Source of the DNA: Methanobacteriota archaeon
GTDB lineage: Archaea > Thermoplasmatota > Poseidoniia > Poseidoniales > Thalassarchaeaceae
Direction: 5' to 3'
DNA length: 12,468 bases
Assembly: GCA_014384685.1 (NCBI GenBank)
Contig: JACNFL010000181.1
Coordinates: 1-12,468, forward strand
Positions 5,836 to 12,468 of the stretch are shown one piece after another. The notes beneath the pieces are model-generated. The model made no database searches, was not told the origin of the DNA, and saw only the letters and a list, made by a program, of their open reading frames with translations. Each line of letters begins with the position of its first letter. Within the stretch, counting starts at the first letter, position 1. A program made the translations under genes and the position numbers.

Positions 5836-6282
5836 ATGACCGACCATAATCCTGACCGAATTGTACTTTGGCCGGGATACTTCAATGTCAAACTTTCTCG
5901 TAAACAAGGGCGCCGAGTTCCGAAAGAATCAGCAGTATCTGACCCAACCCTTGACACCCTCGCTTTAGCAGCACGAAATGTTGGATTGAGTAAGATGAAA
6001 CGAGAGGCAGATACTCAGCATCCAAAACGTGCATCACAGAAGGAAGGTCGCCTTTGGCTTTCAAAGAAAGATTTGCAGGCAACTCTTGGTACTACTTCCA
6101 AAGAAGTAGTGATGCAGACAATTGGATCCAAGTGGCGGGGCCAGCAACGTGAATTAAAGGAACAAGAGATTGCTGCCAAAAAAGCCGGTCCAAAGACCGG
6201 CGACAAGCAAGCCCGTTCACAGCGGAAGCAGGTTAAACCAAAAGGTCCTAGGCGCCAAAAAAAGAAAAAATGGAAACTTTGA
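5836..6282 (+). CDS. srp19: Signal recognition particle 19 kDa protein with long basic tail
   Basis: A 148-residue homologue of SRP19, which binds the tips of helices 6 and 8 of 7S SRP RNA and prepares it for SRP54. The SRP19 core occupies about 8-85: IVLWPGYFNVKLSRKQGRRV (family: IWPxYxxxxKxRxxGRRxPK), then AVSDPTLDTLALAARNVGL and HPKRASQKEGRLWL. Archaeal SRP19 normally ends after about 90-105 residues. This one continues for roughly 60 residues of helix-prone, strongly basic sequence rich in Lys, Arg, Gln and Pro (ending RRQKKKKWKL), probably disordered and RNA-binding. GAGGGA at 5825-5830 sits 5 bases before the ATG. The gene converges on ilvE across 16 bases. Confidence 0.93.
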   Translation: MTDHNPDRIVLWPGYFNVKLSRKQGRRVPKESAVSDPTLDTLALAARNVGLSKMKREADTQHPKRASQKEGRLWLSKKDLQATLGTTSKEVVMQTIGSKWRGQQRELKEQEIAAKKAGPKTGDKQARSQRKQVKPKGPRRQKKKKWKL

Positions 6283-6298
6283 GACAGTTTTATCCATT

Positions 6299-7342
6299 TT
6301 ACTCAACGGTAATTTCGGCTGTTGGCACGGCTCTAATCCAGCCAAATTCATCTGTCGCCGCTTGAATTTGAATTGAGGTTAGTGCATCATATAATTCCTG
6401 AGTCACTGGTCCAACCTGATTATTGCAATAAGATGTACAGATTTCACCTTGACAAATGGCACCTATTGGTGAAATCACCGCTGCCGTCCCAGCACAGAAG
6501 CATTCGTCAGCTTCTAAGACAAATTGAATATCCACTTTTTCTTCCCTAACTTCGTATCCTTTGTGTCGTGCTAAGTCGATAATGCTCGCACGTGTTATTC
6601 CTGGGAGAATGGTACCTGTAAGTTCAGGTGTGTAGATTATTCCATCCTTAACGCAGAAGAAATTAGCTGCCCCCACTTCTTCGATGTATCTGTGGTGAAC
6701 AGCGTCCAAATAGATAATTTCAGCAAATCCATCACTTTTTGCATTCTTACTCGGCATTATTCCGGGCGCATAATTTCCAATTGCCTTGACCGCACCTGAA
6801 CCCCCTGGGGCAGCGCGGTGAAACTCGTCTGAAACTTTCAGTGCGATTGGATGCATACCTCCTTTGAAGTAAGGGCCAACTGGACAAACATAGATTATGA
6901 ATGTGTATTCTGGTGCGGGTGCAACTCCAAGAATTGCCCCTGTACCCCAAAGAACTGGGCGAATATATAGTGCTCCTTTTCCGGTAGGGGGTACCCAACG
7001 CGCATTTGCCGCTACAACTTGTTCAATAGCATTGAGAAACATTTCTTCAGGAACTGGCGGCATACCTAATCTTCTCGCCCCGTCAGTTAGCCTCTGAGCA
7101 TTTCGCTCGGGGCGGAACAGAACAATTCCACCATTGACACCTCGCTGTGCTTTCATTCCCTCAAACAGCCCTTGGCCGTAATTTAGGACTCCAGCGGCTG
7201 GTGAAATTGTGATGTCACCATAAGGTTCTAACTCACCTTCCTGCCATTGCTCACCTTGTTTACAAGTGGAGCGATACATCATGTCAGTTGGTGTGAAACT
7301 GAATGTCATAGCGTCCCAATCAATTGACACATCATCACTCAT
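6299..7342 (-). CDS. ilvE: Branched-chain amino acid aminotransferase (fold type IV PLP enzyme)
   Basis: 347 residues from the ATG at 7342. It catalyses the last step of Leu, Ile and Val synthesis, or the first step of their breakdown, using 2-oxoglutarate/glutamate and PLP in the cytosol. Motifs are NYGQGLFEGMKA (57-66 region), RPERNAQRL for phosphate binding, GALYIRPVLWGTG, and the PLP lysine K186 in GAVKAIGNYAPG. YIEEVGAANFF follows with the ring-nitrogen Glu222, then TILPGITRASII and AGTAAVISPIG. Length and motif order fit the long eukaryote-like BCAT class, but the redox CxxC of mammalian BCAT is replaced (Ala, Ser). The ATG at 7342 is chosen over TTG at 7348 because AGGTGAT (7348-7354) lies 5 bases upstream, a strong Shine-Dalgarno. 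The gene is divergent from polB. Confidence 0.96.
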   Translation of the reverse strand: MSDDVSIDWDAMTFSFTPTDMMYRSTCKQGEQWQEGELEPYGDITISPAAGVLNYGQGLFEGMKAQRGVNGGIVLFRPERNAQRLTDGARRLGMPPVPEEMFLNAIEQVVAANARWVPPTGKGALYIRPVLWGTGAILGVAPAPEYTFIIYVCPVGPYFKGGMHPIALKVSDEFHRAAPGGSGAVKAIGNYAPGIMPSKNAKSDGFAEIIYLDAVHHRYIEEVGAANFFCVKDGIIYTPELTGTILPGITRASIIDLARHKGYEVREEKVDIQFVLEADECFCAGTAAVISPIGAICQGEICTSYCNNQVGPVTQELYDALTSIQIQAATDEFGWIRAVPTAEITVE

Positions 7343-7467
7343 TTTCAATCACCTTTGCCTGCCCGCGGCGGCTCATTCAAACTCCAAGACATGGACTCGG
7401 TTATCAACGGTTACCCTTTTCCGGGTTGCGAGGGTTCTTTGGGCTCTTACCATGTCGGGAGAGTTGG
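7343..7467. other. Divergent ilvE/polB intergenic region
   Basis: 125 bases holding the strong ilvE ribosome-binding site (AGGTGAT, 7348-7354, minus) and the polB site (GGGAGAG, 7457-7463, plus). No clear TATA box was found for either gene; TTTGAAT on the minus strand at 7375-7381 is a weak candidate for ilvE. No tRNA or other RNA gene was recognised. The polB reading frame stays open through this stretch but does not resemble the family there. Confidence 0.6.
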
Positions 7468-10128
7468 ATGGTGCTTACAACTGTGCAAAGTTGCGTGGTG
7501 CAAGGCTCCTACATGGGGAGGGATGCCGACTCAGGTCCTGAAACAGTGATTGAGTTGTGGTGCCGAGCGCACGAGGGCCACTCGGTTCTATTATTGGTCA
7601 CAGGAGTTCGACCATGGCTTGAAATTTCAGTCCCTGGGAGGCCGAAAACTCCACCAAACCTTGACGATTTATTAGACCTGGTTAGGGCAACAAAAGGTGT
7701 CACAAAAATACACGAGCCAGTTGACAAATGGTCTGAGATGGGCGTGAAGCCACATTGGCGGGTCGAAGTCTCCCAGCCATGGGCTGTTTCAACCGGTCCA
7801 AAAGTAAGGGAGCAATTAGAGCGGGATTGGACTGTGACGAGTGCTGACATTCCGTTCATTAATCGCTTGTTCATGGACAATGATATCGGCCCACATATTT
7901 CTACGGAAGTTGAAGTCTTGTGGGCTAGTTCAGATGTCCCAGATACTTTGTTTGAAGAATTACCCGAATCAAATAAGGGTGATTCCGGAAGACTTCAGGC
8001 TGCTGATAAGATTCGCGAGATTGGTGGTTCCGGACTTTATCCGGTTGACTTGATAGCAACTTGTGATTTTACAAAAGTTGTACGCTGTGAACCATTCCCC
8101 ACTCCTTTCGTTTTGATGTCTTTTGATCTTGAGACATCAATTGTTGAAGAGACTATTTTGTGTGCTGCAGCAGTTATTCAGCAAGGCGATAAACGCCAAA
8201 CTCATCAATATCAAGGGACTGAAAAAGAAATTCTGGCAGGACTAAGTAAATTGGTCAGAGAGTTTGACCCTGACATAATTACTGGCTACAACATAGACAA
8301 TTTTGATTTGCCACGTTTGCAATCTCGCATGAAATCTCTTGCCAATAAGAAAGATTTCTCAAGTGGCGCAGATTTGTTCGGCTGGGGGCGAGTGCCTATC
8401 ATTGAGAGTGAAGCAAAGCGATTGATTCCCGGCCGAGATTCTAACCGTAGAACTTGGCGGATTCATGGCCGCTGTGTTCTCGATGCATGGTGGCAGGCTA
8501 GGACGGTATTACGGCCAAAGCGCGAGACGCTCAAATATGTCTGTAGATTGCTTTGGCCTGAAAACGAAGAATTACAAAAGATGGATGTTGATGCATCTCA
8601 GATGGATAAAGAATGGGCTGAAAGGCCAGATGTTGTAATGGAATATTGTGTTCAAGATACGATTTTGCCATTGGAAATTCTGAAAGAAATTTCCGCAGTC
8701 AAGAGAAAAGAAGCATTAGCGTCTGTAGCAGCGGTTCCGTTAGAAGTAGCAATCTCAGGAACCACCTCACAATGGATTGATAGTCTTGTCATTAGAATAG
8801 CAGACAGAGAAAATATTGCAGTTCCTCGAACAAATAGAGGCGGCCGTGGAGAGCAAATTGTTGGTGGTTATGTACACGAAGTGGAAGCGGGTGTATCCCG
8901 CTGGATTGCCGTACTCGATTTCAAATCAATGTACCCTTCAATCATGATTTCAAACAATATTTGTTATACAACAAGAATTGACAAAAACACCCGTCCCGAC
9001 GAAGTTCCAGAATCGGGTTTCCACGAATCTCCTCATGGAGCGAAATTTCTGCCGGTGGAAACACGTCGAGGATTAGTTCCTCGTCTCCTTGAAGATTTGA
9101 TGCAGTTGCGGACCGACCACAAATTAGCTCTCAAGACAGCCCAAGAATCAGGTGATAAAGTAGCCGAGCAATTCAATGATGAAATGCAATACGCGGTAAA
9201 AATTCTAATGAATTCATTTTACGGGGTTTTTGCTTCCAAATTCTATCGCTTCACCCACGAAGATTTGGGTTCATCAATCACCGCTTGGGCAAGATCCAAC
9301 ATCAAGGATATCATCAATCAACTCGATGAAGAAGGCACCCATGTGGTTTACAGCGACACTGACAGCGTGTTTGTAGAAGCACCAGTCAAGGAAGATGCCC
9401 CCCTAAAGGAGCCTGCCGAAGGGGAAGACCGTACGGCTTGGGATGAGGCATCAAATGAACTTGTCAAATTTGGTGATGAATTAGCAGACCGCTTCACCAA
9501 AGAAGGTGCCGAACTAGAGTTTGAGACTGGGCTCTCATCATTCTTTAGTCACGGAGCCAAAAAGCGTTATGTCGGCCAAGTAATATGGCCTGAACCAAAA
9601 CTACTCATACGTGGTTATGAAGTGAGAAGAACCGATTCATTCACCTTACTTACAGATGCAATGACTGAACTTTTTGAGATGATTCTTGATGGCGAATCAG
9701 ATGCCGCGGTCAATATGTGTATTTCGTTGATTAAGAAAGTGAAAGACGGTAGTGTCGCACCACGAGATTTGGTGATTAGTAAATCATGCAAAGGAAAAGT
9801 TGGCGCTGGCGGAGGAATAGACTTCTCCAGCGCATATGTTAATCCAGATAGGATGGTACAGGTTAGAGCAGCTAAACAGCGTATTACTGCAGGACTTAAT
9901 TTTACACCAGGAATGAAAGTTGGATGGTTGGTTACTGATTTTAGCAAAAGTCCGATGCAAGTTGCCGCTTGGTTAGAAGATGAAACGGGGGTTGAACAAA
10001 CTGAATATGACCCCGATTTCTATGTCAAACGCTTGGCTACAGCCCTTGGTCGCATTACCGAAGCATTTGGTTGGAGTGGTGAAGATTTAATCAAAGGCAA
10101 CCGACAAGCAAATCTTTTCAGTTTTTGA
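7468..10128 (+). CDS. polB: Family B DNA polymerase with 3'-5' exonuclease
   Basis: 886 residues from the ATG at 7468. It is a replicative or repair polymerase of the archaeal PolB type. Exonuclease motifs: FDLET (D220, E222), GYNIDNFD (N275, D280) and YCVQD (Y393, D397). Polymerase motifs: A, LDFKSMYPSI (D484, Y489); B, KILMNSFYG (K578 to G586); C, YSDTDS (D630, D632), followed by KKRYVGQV. All catalytic residues are present, so it should be active in both synthesis and proofreading. The last residues (RQANLFSF) form a PCNA-interacting motif of the QxxLFxF kind. The ATG at 7468 is preferred because GGGAGAG lies 4 bases upstream and the frame before it (to 7324) does not look like polymerase. 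It is divergent from ilvE. A T-rich run follows the stop. Confidence 0.97.
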   Translation: MVLTTVQSCVVQGSYMGRDADSGPETVIELWCRAHEGHSVLLLVTGVRPWLEISVPGRPKTPPNLDDLLDLVRATKGVTKIHEPVDKWSEMGVKPHWRVEVSQPWAVSTGPKVREQLERDWTVTSADIPFINRLFMDNDIGPHISTEVEVLWASSDVPDTLFEELPESNKGDSGRLQAADKIREIGGSGLYPVDLIATCDFTKVVRCEPFPTPFVLMSFDLETSIVEETILCAAAVIQQGDKRQTHQYQGTEKEILAGLSKLVREFDPDIITGYNIDNFDLPRLQSRMKSLANKKDFSSGADLFGWGRVPIIESEAKRLIPGRDSNRRTWRIHGRCVLDAWWQARTVLRPKRETLKYVCRLLWPENEELQKMDVDASQMDKEWAERPDVVMEYCVQDTILPLEILKEISAVKRKEALASVAAVPLEVAISGTTSQWIDSLVIRIADRENIAVPRTNRGGRGEQIVGGYVHEVEAGVSRWIAVLDFKSMYPSIMISNNICYTTRIDKNTRPDEVPESGFHESPHGAKFLPVETRRGLVPRLLEDLMQLRTDHKLALKTAQESGDKVAEQFNDEMQYAVKILMNSFYGVFASKFYRFTHEDLGSSITAWARSNIKDIINQLDEEGTHVVYSDTDSVFVEAPVKEDAPLKEPAEGEDRTAWDEASNELVKFGDELADRFTKEGAELEFETGLSSFFSHGAKKRYVGQVIWPEPKLLIRGYEVRRTDSFTLLTDAMTELFEMILDGESDAAVNMCISLIKKVKDGSVAPRDLVISKSCKGKVGAGGGIDFSSAYVNPDRMVQVRAAKQRITAGLNFTPGMKVGWLVTDFSKSPMQVAAWLEDETGVEQTEYDPDFYVKRLATALGRITEAFGWSGEDLIKGNRQANLFSF

Positions 10129-10133
10129 TTTTT
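10122..10133 (+). terminator. T-rich terminator at polB end
   Basis: TTTTTGATTTTT spans the polB stop codon. Archaeal RNA polymerase typically terminates at such U-rich runs without needing a hairpin. No other terminator-like element precedes the next gene. Confidence 0.5.
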
Positions 10134-10141
10134 CACGAAAG

Positions 10142-10232
10142 CCTATTTTGGGTGGCGAAATGTGCTAATAGAAAGCGAATGTAACCTATACGCATTACCG
10201 AATGGTTGATGATAGGCCGCCACCCGGTATAG
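10142..10232 (+). other. Long inverted repeat in the leader of the PKD lipoprotein gene
   Basis: GGGTGGCG (10150-10157) pairs perfectly with CGCCACCC (10218-10225). Two G-U pairs, one mismatch and a further CTAT/ATAG pairing (10143-10146 with 10229-10232) extend the stem. It encloses about 60 bases and ends one base before the ATG at 10234. It fills most of the 105-base gap between polB and this gene. It could be a structured leader or small RNA. A TATA-like CCTATACG (10184-10191) lies within the loop, which would argue for a DNA-level rather than RNA-level role. Confidence 0.4.
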
Positions 10233-10233
10233 C

Positions 10234-11400
10234 ATGATGAAGAGACATAACGTTAGTTCCAAGGTTCTCGTTTTGACATTACTTCTAGCGGCAATAATCC
10301 CTGGTTGTTTAGAGTCATTCAGTTCTAATTCTGCACCATCAGCATATTTTTCGTTACAAGAAAGTGGTACTTTGAAGGCAGGTATGTTACTTCATTTTGA
10401 TGCAACAGCATCTTCAGACCCAGATAGTGACGATTTGACTTATTCGTGGAATTTTGGTGATACGAACACAGCTACAGGAGAAACAACATCTCATACATAT
10501 AGTTCAGAAGGAGATTATATTGTCAAGTTATCAGTCTCGGATGGAGATTTTGCAACAGAGAAAACTATGACTCTGAATATTCTTTCAGAGGATGCAGCGG
10601 TTCCAATCGCAGAAATCATTACTGCAAAGGATGATGATTGTGATGACGAACCGGCTTCTAGTTCAGGAACCTATATCCTCATTTGGATTTGTGATGACAC
10701 AATGGATGAAGGGACTAGGGATTGGGACCCAGAAACCACTGTAACTCTAGATGCAAGTGAAAGCGAAGCAGGTGGCACAGAATCTTGGTTAGTTTCATGG
10801 AAGTGGGACCTCAACATCTACATTGATAGTGATGGAGATGGTGATAAGACCAATGATGATGATGCTGATGGAGAAACCTATTCTTGGACCACACCACCCG
10901 GTGAATGGAAGGTACGCCTAACTGTAACAGATGACCAAGGAATGGTCTCTACCGAGGAAACTTGGGTGTACGTTAATGCACGTGCAATTTGGAGTGATTT
11001 AGAGATTGGGCGCAACAATTCTGCTGATAACCCGCGCCAAGAATTCACTGCCCCACTAACATATGATTTTGAGAACTCCCAGAAATTGAATCAATTCAAG
11101 ACCAGGATCGTTTACCCTAAGAAAGATCCCGGCGCAGGATTTCCAGCGCCTGAGCAGGATAATAGAATGGACCTCTATTTCTACAACGAAACGGATGAAG
11201 AAGTGCGCAACAGTAGCGCAAATTCAGATGAGCAACAAACAGACTCAGACTGCTCTTCAGATAATTATTGTTTGACTATGACTTCCAGTACTGGGGATTT
11301 CCGAAATCATTTGGATGGAAGTTGGTTGGTTCAAGTATTCAATACTAAGCCGCATAACGCGGAAATTATTGAAGTTCAGATAATTCTAAAATATAAATGA
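10234..11400 (+). CDS. PKD-domain lipoprotein, acidic, with P-domain-like C-terminus
   Basis: 388 residues, predicted to be secreted and lipid-anchored: a hydrophobic signal (10-22) ends in a lipobox IIPGC with Cys25. The first PKD domain is at about 35-117, with YSWNFGDTNTATGETTSHTYSSEGDY (typical WDFGDG...HTY..G.Y). The second, at about 123-248, carries an Asp-rich Ca-binding-like insert (DSDGDGDKTNDDDADGE, 198-214) and ends WKVRLTVTDDQGMVS. The C-terminal part (about 251-388) is a separate beta-rich domain ending DGSWLVQVFNTKPHNAEIIEVQIILKY, which resembles proprotein-convertase P-domain or jelly-roll modules; that is inference. The role is probably protein-protein or glycan contact at the cell surface. 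No enzyme motif is seen. There are two adjacent Met codons at the start and no clear Shine-Dalgarno; an inverted repeat ends one base upstream. Confidence 0.88.
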   Translation: MMKRHNVSSKVLVLTLLLAAIIPGCLESFSSNSAPSAYFSLQESGTLKAGMLLHFDATASSDPDSDDLTYSWNFGDTNTATGETTSHTYSSEGDYIVKLSVSDGDFATEKTMTLNILSEDAAVPIAEIITAKDDDCDDEPASSSGTYILIWICDDTMDEGTRDWDPETTVTLDASESEAGGTESWLVSWKWDLNIYIDSDGDGDKTNDDDADGETYSWTTPPGEWKVRLTVTDDQGMVSTEETWVYVNARAIWSDLEIGRNNSADNPRQEFTAPLTYDFENSQKLNQFKTRIVYPKKDPGAGFPAPEQDNRMDLYFYNETDEEVRNSSANSDEQQTDSDCSSDNYCLTMTSSTGDFRNHLDGSWLVQVFNTKPHNAEIIEVQIILKYK

Positions 11401-11418
11401 AGCGATTCGCGTCTCAGT

Positions 11419-11433
11419 GGCCCTTTTAGGGCC
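11419..11433 (+). terminator. Hairpin downstream of the PKD lipoprotein gene
   Basis: GGCCCT-TTT-AGGGCC is a perfect 6-base-pair GC-rich stem with a 3-base loop, starting 19 bases after the stop. No U-run follows directly, so it may be a 3'-end stabiliser rather than a classical terminator. Confidence 0.5.
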
Positions 11434-11463
11434 CTCATCAAGGAACCTTTAATCTGCGAGTGG

Positions 11464-11471
11464 TTCAAATA
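11464..11471 (+). promoter_or_regulatory. TATA-like box of EF-1alpha (TTCAAATA)
   Basis: TTCAAATA, with GTCGGC at 11482-11487 exactly 18 bases from its first base, as before rps8e. The predicted transcript start is near 11494, just before the AGGAGTG ribosome-binding site. Confidence 0.5.
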
Positions 11472-11513
11472 GGGGTGGTCAGTCGGCGGGTCACTCAAAG
11501 GAGTGTATATACC

Positions 11514-12468
11514 ATGGGTTCACAATGGGAAGATAAAAGCAAGGATCACTTGAACATAGTTTTCGTAGGTCACGTTGACCACGGAAAATCGACCACAGTA
11601 GGTCGTTTAATGCTAGATAGCGGGCACATCGGGGCTCACGTTATTGAGAAGTTCGAGAAGGAAGCAGCAGAGCGTGGAAAGGCGGGATTCGGTTTCGCTT
11701 ACGTTATGGATGGATTGAAGGAAGAGCGTGAACGTGGTATTACCATCGACGTTGCACACAAAGAATTCTACACCCCTAACTATTACTTTACAGTCATTGA
11801 TGCACCTGGTCACCGTGATTTCGTGAAGAATATGATTACCGGTACCAGCCAAGCAGATGCAGCAGTTCTGAATGTTGCAGCTAACGATGGTGTCAACGCA
11901 CAGACTAAGGAACACGCTTTCTTGGCTAAGGTTCTTGGTGTAAAGGAACTAATCGTCAACGTCAACAAGATGGATATCTCTGGTGTTGATTGGTCAGAAG
12001 ATAAATACAACAGTGTTGTTGAAGAAGTATCTAATCTACTAAGAATGGCTGGTTTCAAGCCTGATGATATTCCTTTCATCCCATGCAGTGCTATTGAAGG
12101 AGACAACGTATACAACAAGAGCGACAACACTCCATGGTACTCCGGACCAACTCTGTTCGAAGCTATTGATGCAGTGCAGTTACCACCAAAGCCAATTGAC
12201 AAGCCACTACGTTTGCCAATTCAAGACGTTTACAAGATCGGCGGTATCGGAACAGTTCCAGTCGGTAAGATTGAAACTGGTACTCTAAACGCTGGAAAAA
12301 CAGTTCAGTTCAACCCTTCAGAGAAGAGCGCTGAAGTAAAGTCAATCGAAATGCACCACACAGTTGTCGACAAGGCACAACCTGGTGACAACGTTGGATT
12401 CAATGTTCGTGGGCTTTCAGCAACTGACATCCGCCGTGGTGACGTTGCAGGATACACTGACAACCCTC
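11514..12468 (+). CDS. tuf: Translation elongation factor EF-1alpha (partial, 3' end beyond window)
   Basis: The first 318 residues of the archaeal/eukaryotic EF-1A GTPase, which brings aminoacyl-tRNA to the ribosomal A site. G-domain motifs: P-loop GHVDHGKS (19-26), the switch I region with [11 protein letters not shown], switch [21 protein letters not shown], and PCSAIEGDN (G5). Domain 2 begins near [25 protein letters not shown] and continues to the window edge. The insertion pattern ([28 protein letters not shown]) is that of EF-1A, not bacterial EF-Tu. The ATG at 11514 is supported by AGGAGTG at 11499-11505. The window carries about three quarters of the usual 420-435 residues. There are no internal stops or anomalies. 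Confidence 0.98.
   Translation, partial: MGSQWEDKSKDHLNIVFVGHVDHGKSTTVGRLMLDSGHIGAHVIEKFEKEAAERGKAGFGFAYVMDGLKEERERGITIDVAHKEFYTPNYYFTVIDAPGHRDFVKNMITGTSQADAAVLNVAANDGVNAQTKEHAFLAKVLGVKELIVNVNKMDISGVDWSEDKYNSVVEEVSNLLRMAGFKPDDIPFIPCSAIEGDNVYNKSDNTPWYSGPTLFEAIDAVQLPPKPIDKPLRLPIQDVYKIGGIGTVPVGKIETGTLNAGKTVQFNPSEKSAEVKSIEMHHTVVDKAQPGDNVGFNVRGLSATDIRRGDVAGYTDNP

Larger units (their letters stand above)
11401..11513. other. Intergenic region between PKD lipoprotein and EF-1alpha genes
   Basis: 113 bases with a terminator-like hairpin, a TATA-like box with downstream GTCGGC, and the EF-1alpha ribosome-binding site AGGAGTG (11499-11505). No tRNA was recognised. Confidence 0.7.

Noticed and set aside
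7324..7467. N-terminal extension of DNA polymerase B by 48 residues
   Set aside because: The sequence is not polymerase-like, overlaps the start and ribosome-binding site of ilvE, and the ATG at 7468 has its own GGGAGAG site.
7343..7467. A tRNA gene in the ilvE/polB gap
   Set aside because: No T-loop GGTTCRANNC box paired with an acceptor stem could be found; the same is true of the gaps at 10129-10233 and 11401-11513.

Overview
The window looks like a chromosomal segment of a planktonic euryarchaeon, most plausibly a Marine Group II / Poseidoniales-type organism. The archaeal signature comes from EF-1alpha (not EF-Tu), ribosomal protein S8e, SRP19, an MCT-1-like PUA protein and a replicative family B DNA polymerase with a C-terminal PCNA-binding tail. 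Moderate GC, very short intergenic gaps, secreted acidic PKD and collagen-like proteins and a C-terminal 'PG..RR' sorting tail point the same way. The lineage is inferred from gene content; no phylogeny was run.

Layout. Positions 1-4217 are all on the minus strand. Read in transcription order they are: an MCT-1/Tma20-like PUA protein, a secreted collagen-like protein, a small secreted DsbD-alpha-like protein with a C-terminal anchor, an aminopeptidase C (bleomycin hydrolase family), and an iodotyrosine-deiodinase-like nitroreductase cut by the window edge. The last two overlap by one base (TGATG). At 4272-4871 (+) is an FAH-family acylpyruvase-like enzyme, converging with only one base between stops on a double-ACT-domain protein (4873-5277, -). 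A divergent promoter region then leads to rps8e and SRP19 (+). SRP19 converges on a branched-chain aminotransferase (-), which is divergent from DNA polymerase B (+). Then come a PKD-domain lipoprotein (+) and the 5' part of EF-1alpha (+), cut by the right edge.

How the genes fit together. There are three strands of biology: informational core genes (S8e, SRP19, PolB, EF-1alpha, MCT-1-like); amino-acid and peptide metabolism (PepC, IlvE, ACT regulator, FAH, IYD-like), in keeping with a protein-degrading heterotroph; and envelope proteins (collagen-like, DsbD-alpha-like, PKD lipoprotein). The most notable points are the translationally coupled aminopeptidase/halotyrosine-dehalogenase pair, a CxxC-bearing tail added to the normally active-site-inserted C-terminus of PepC, a proline-poor archaeal collagen-like protein whose C-terminal 48-residue repeats are almost identical at DNA level, and a shared promoter architecture in front of rps8e and EF-1alpha. 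No CRISPR array, IS element, tRNA or rRNA was seen. The longest gene-free stretches are about 100-125 bases.
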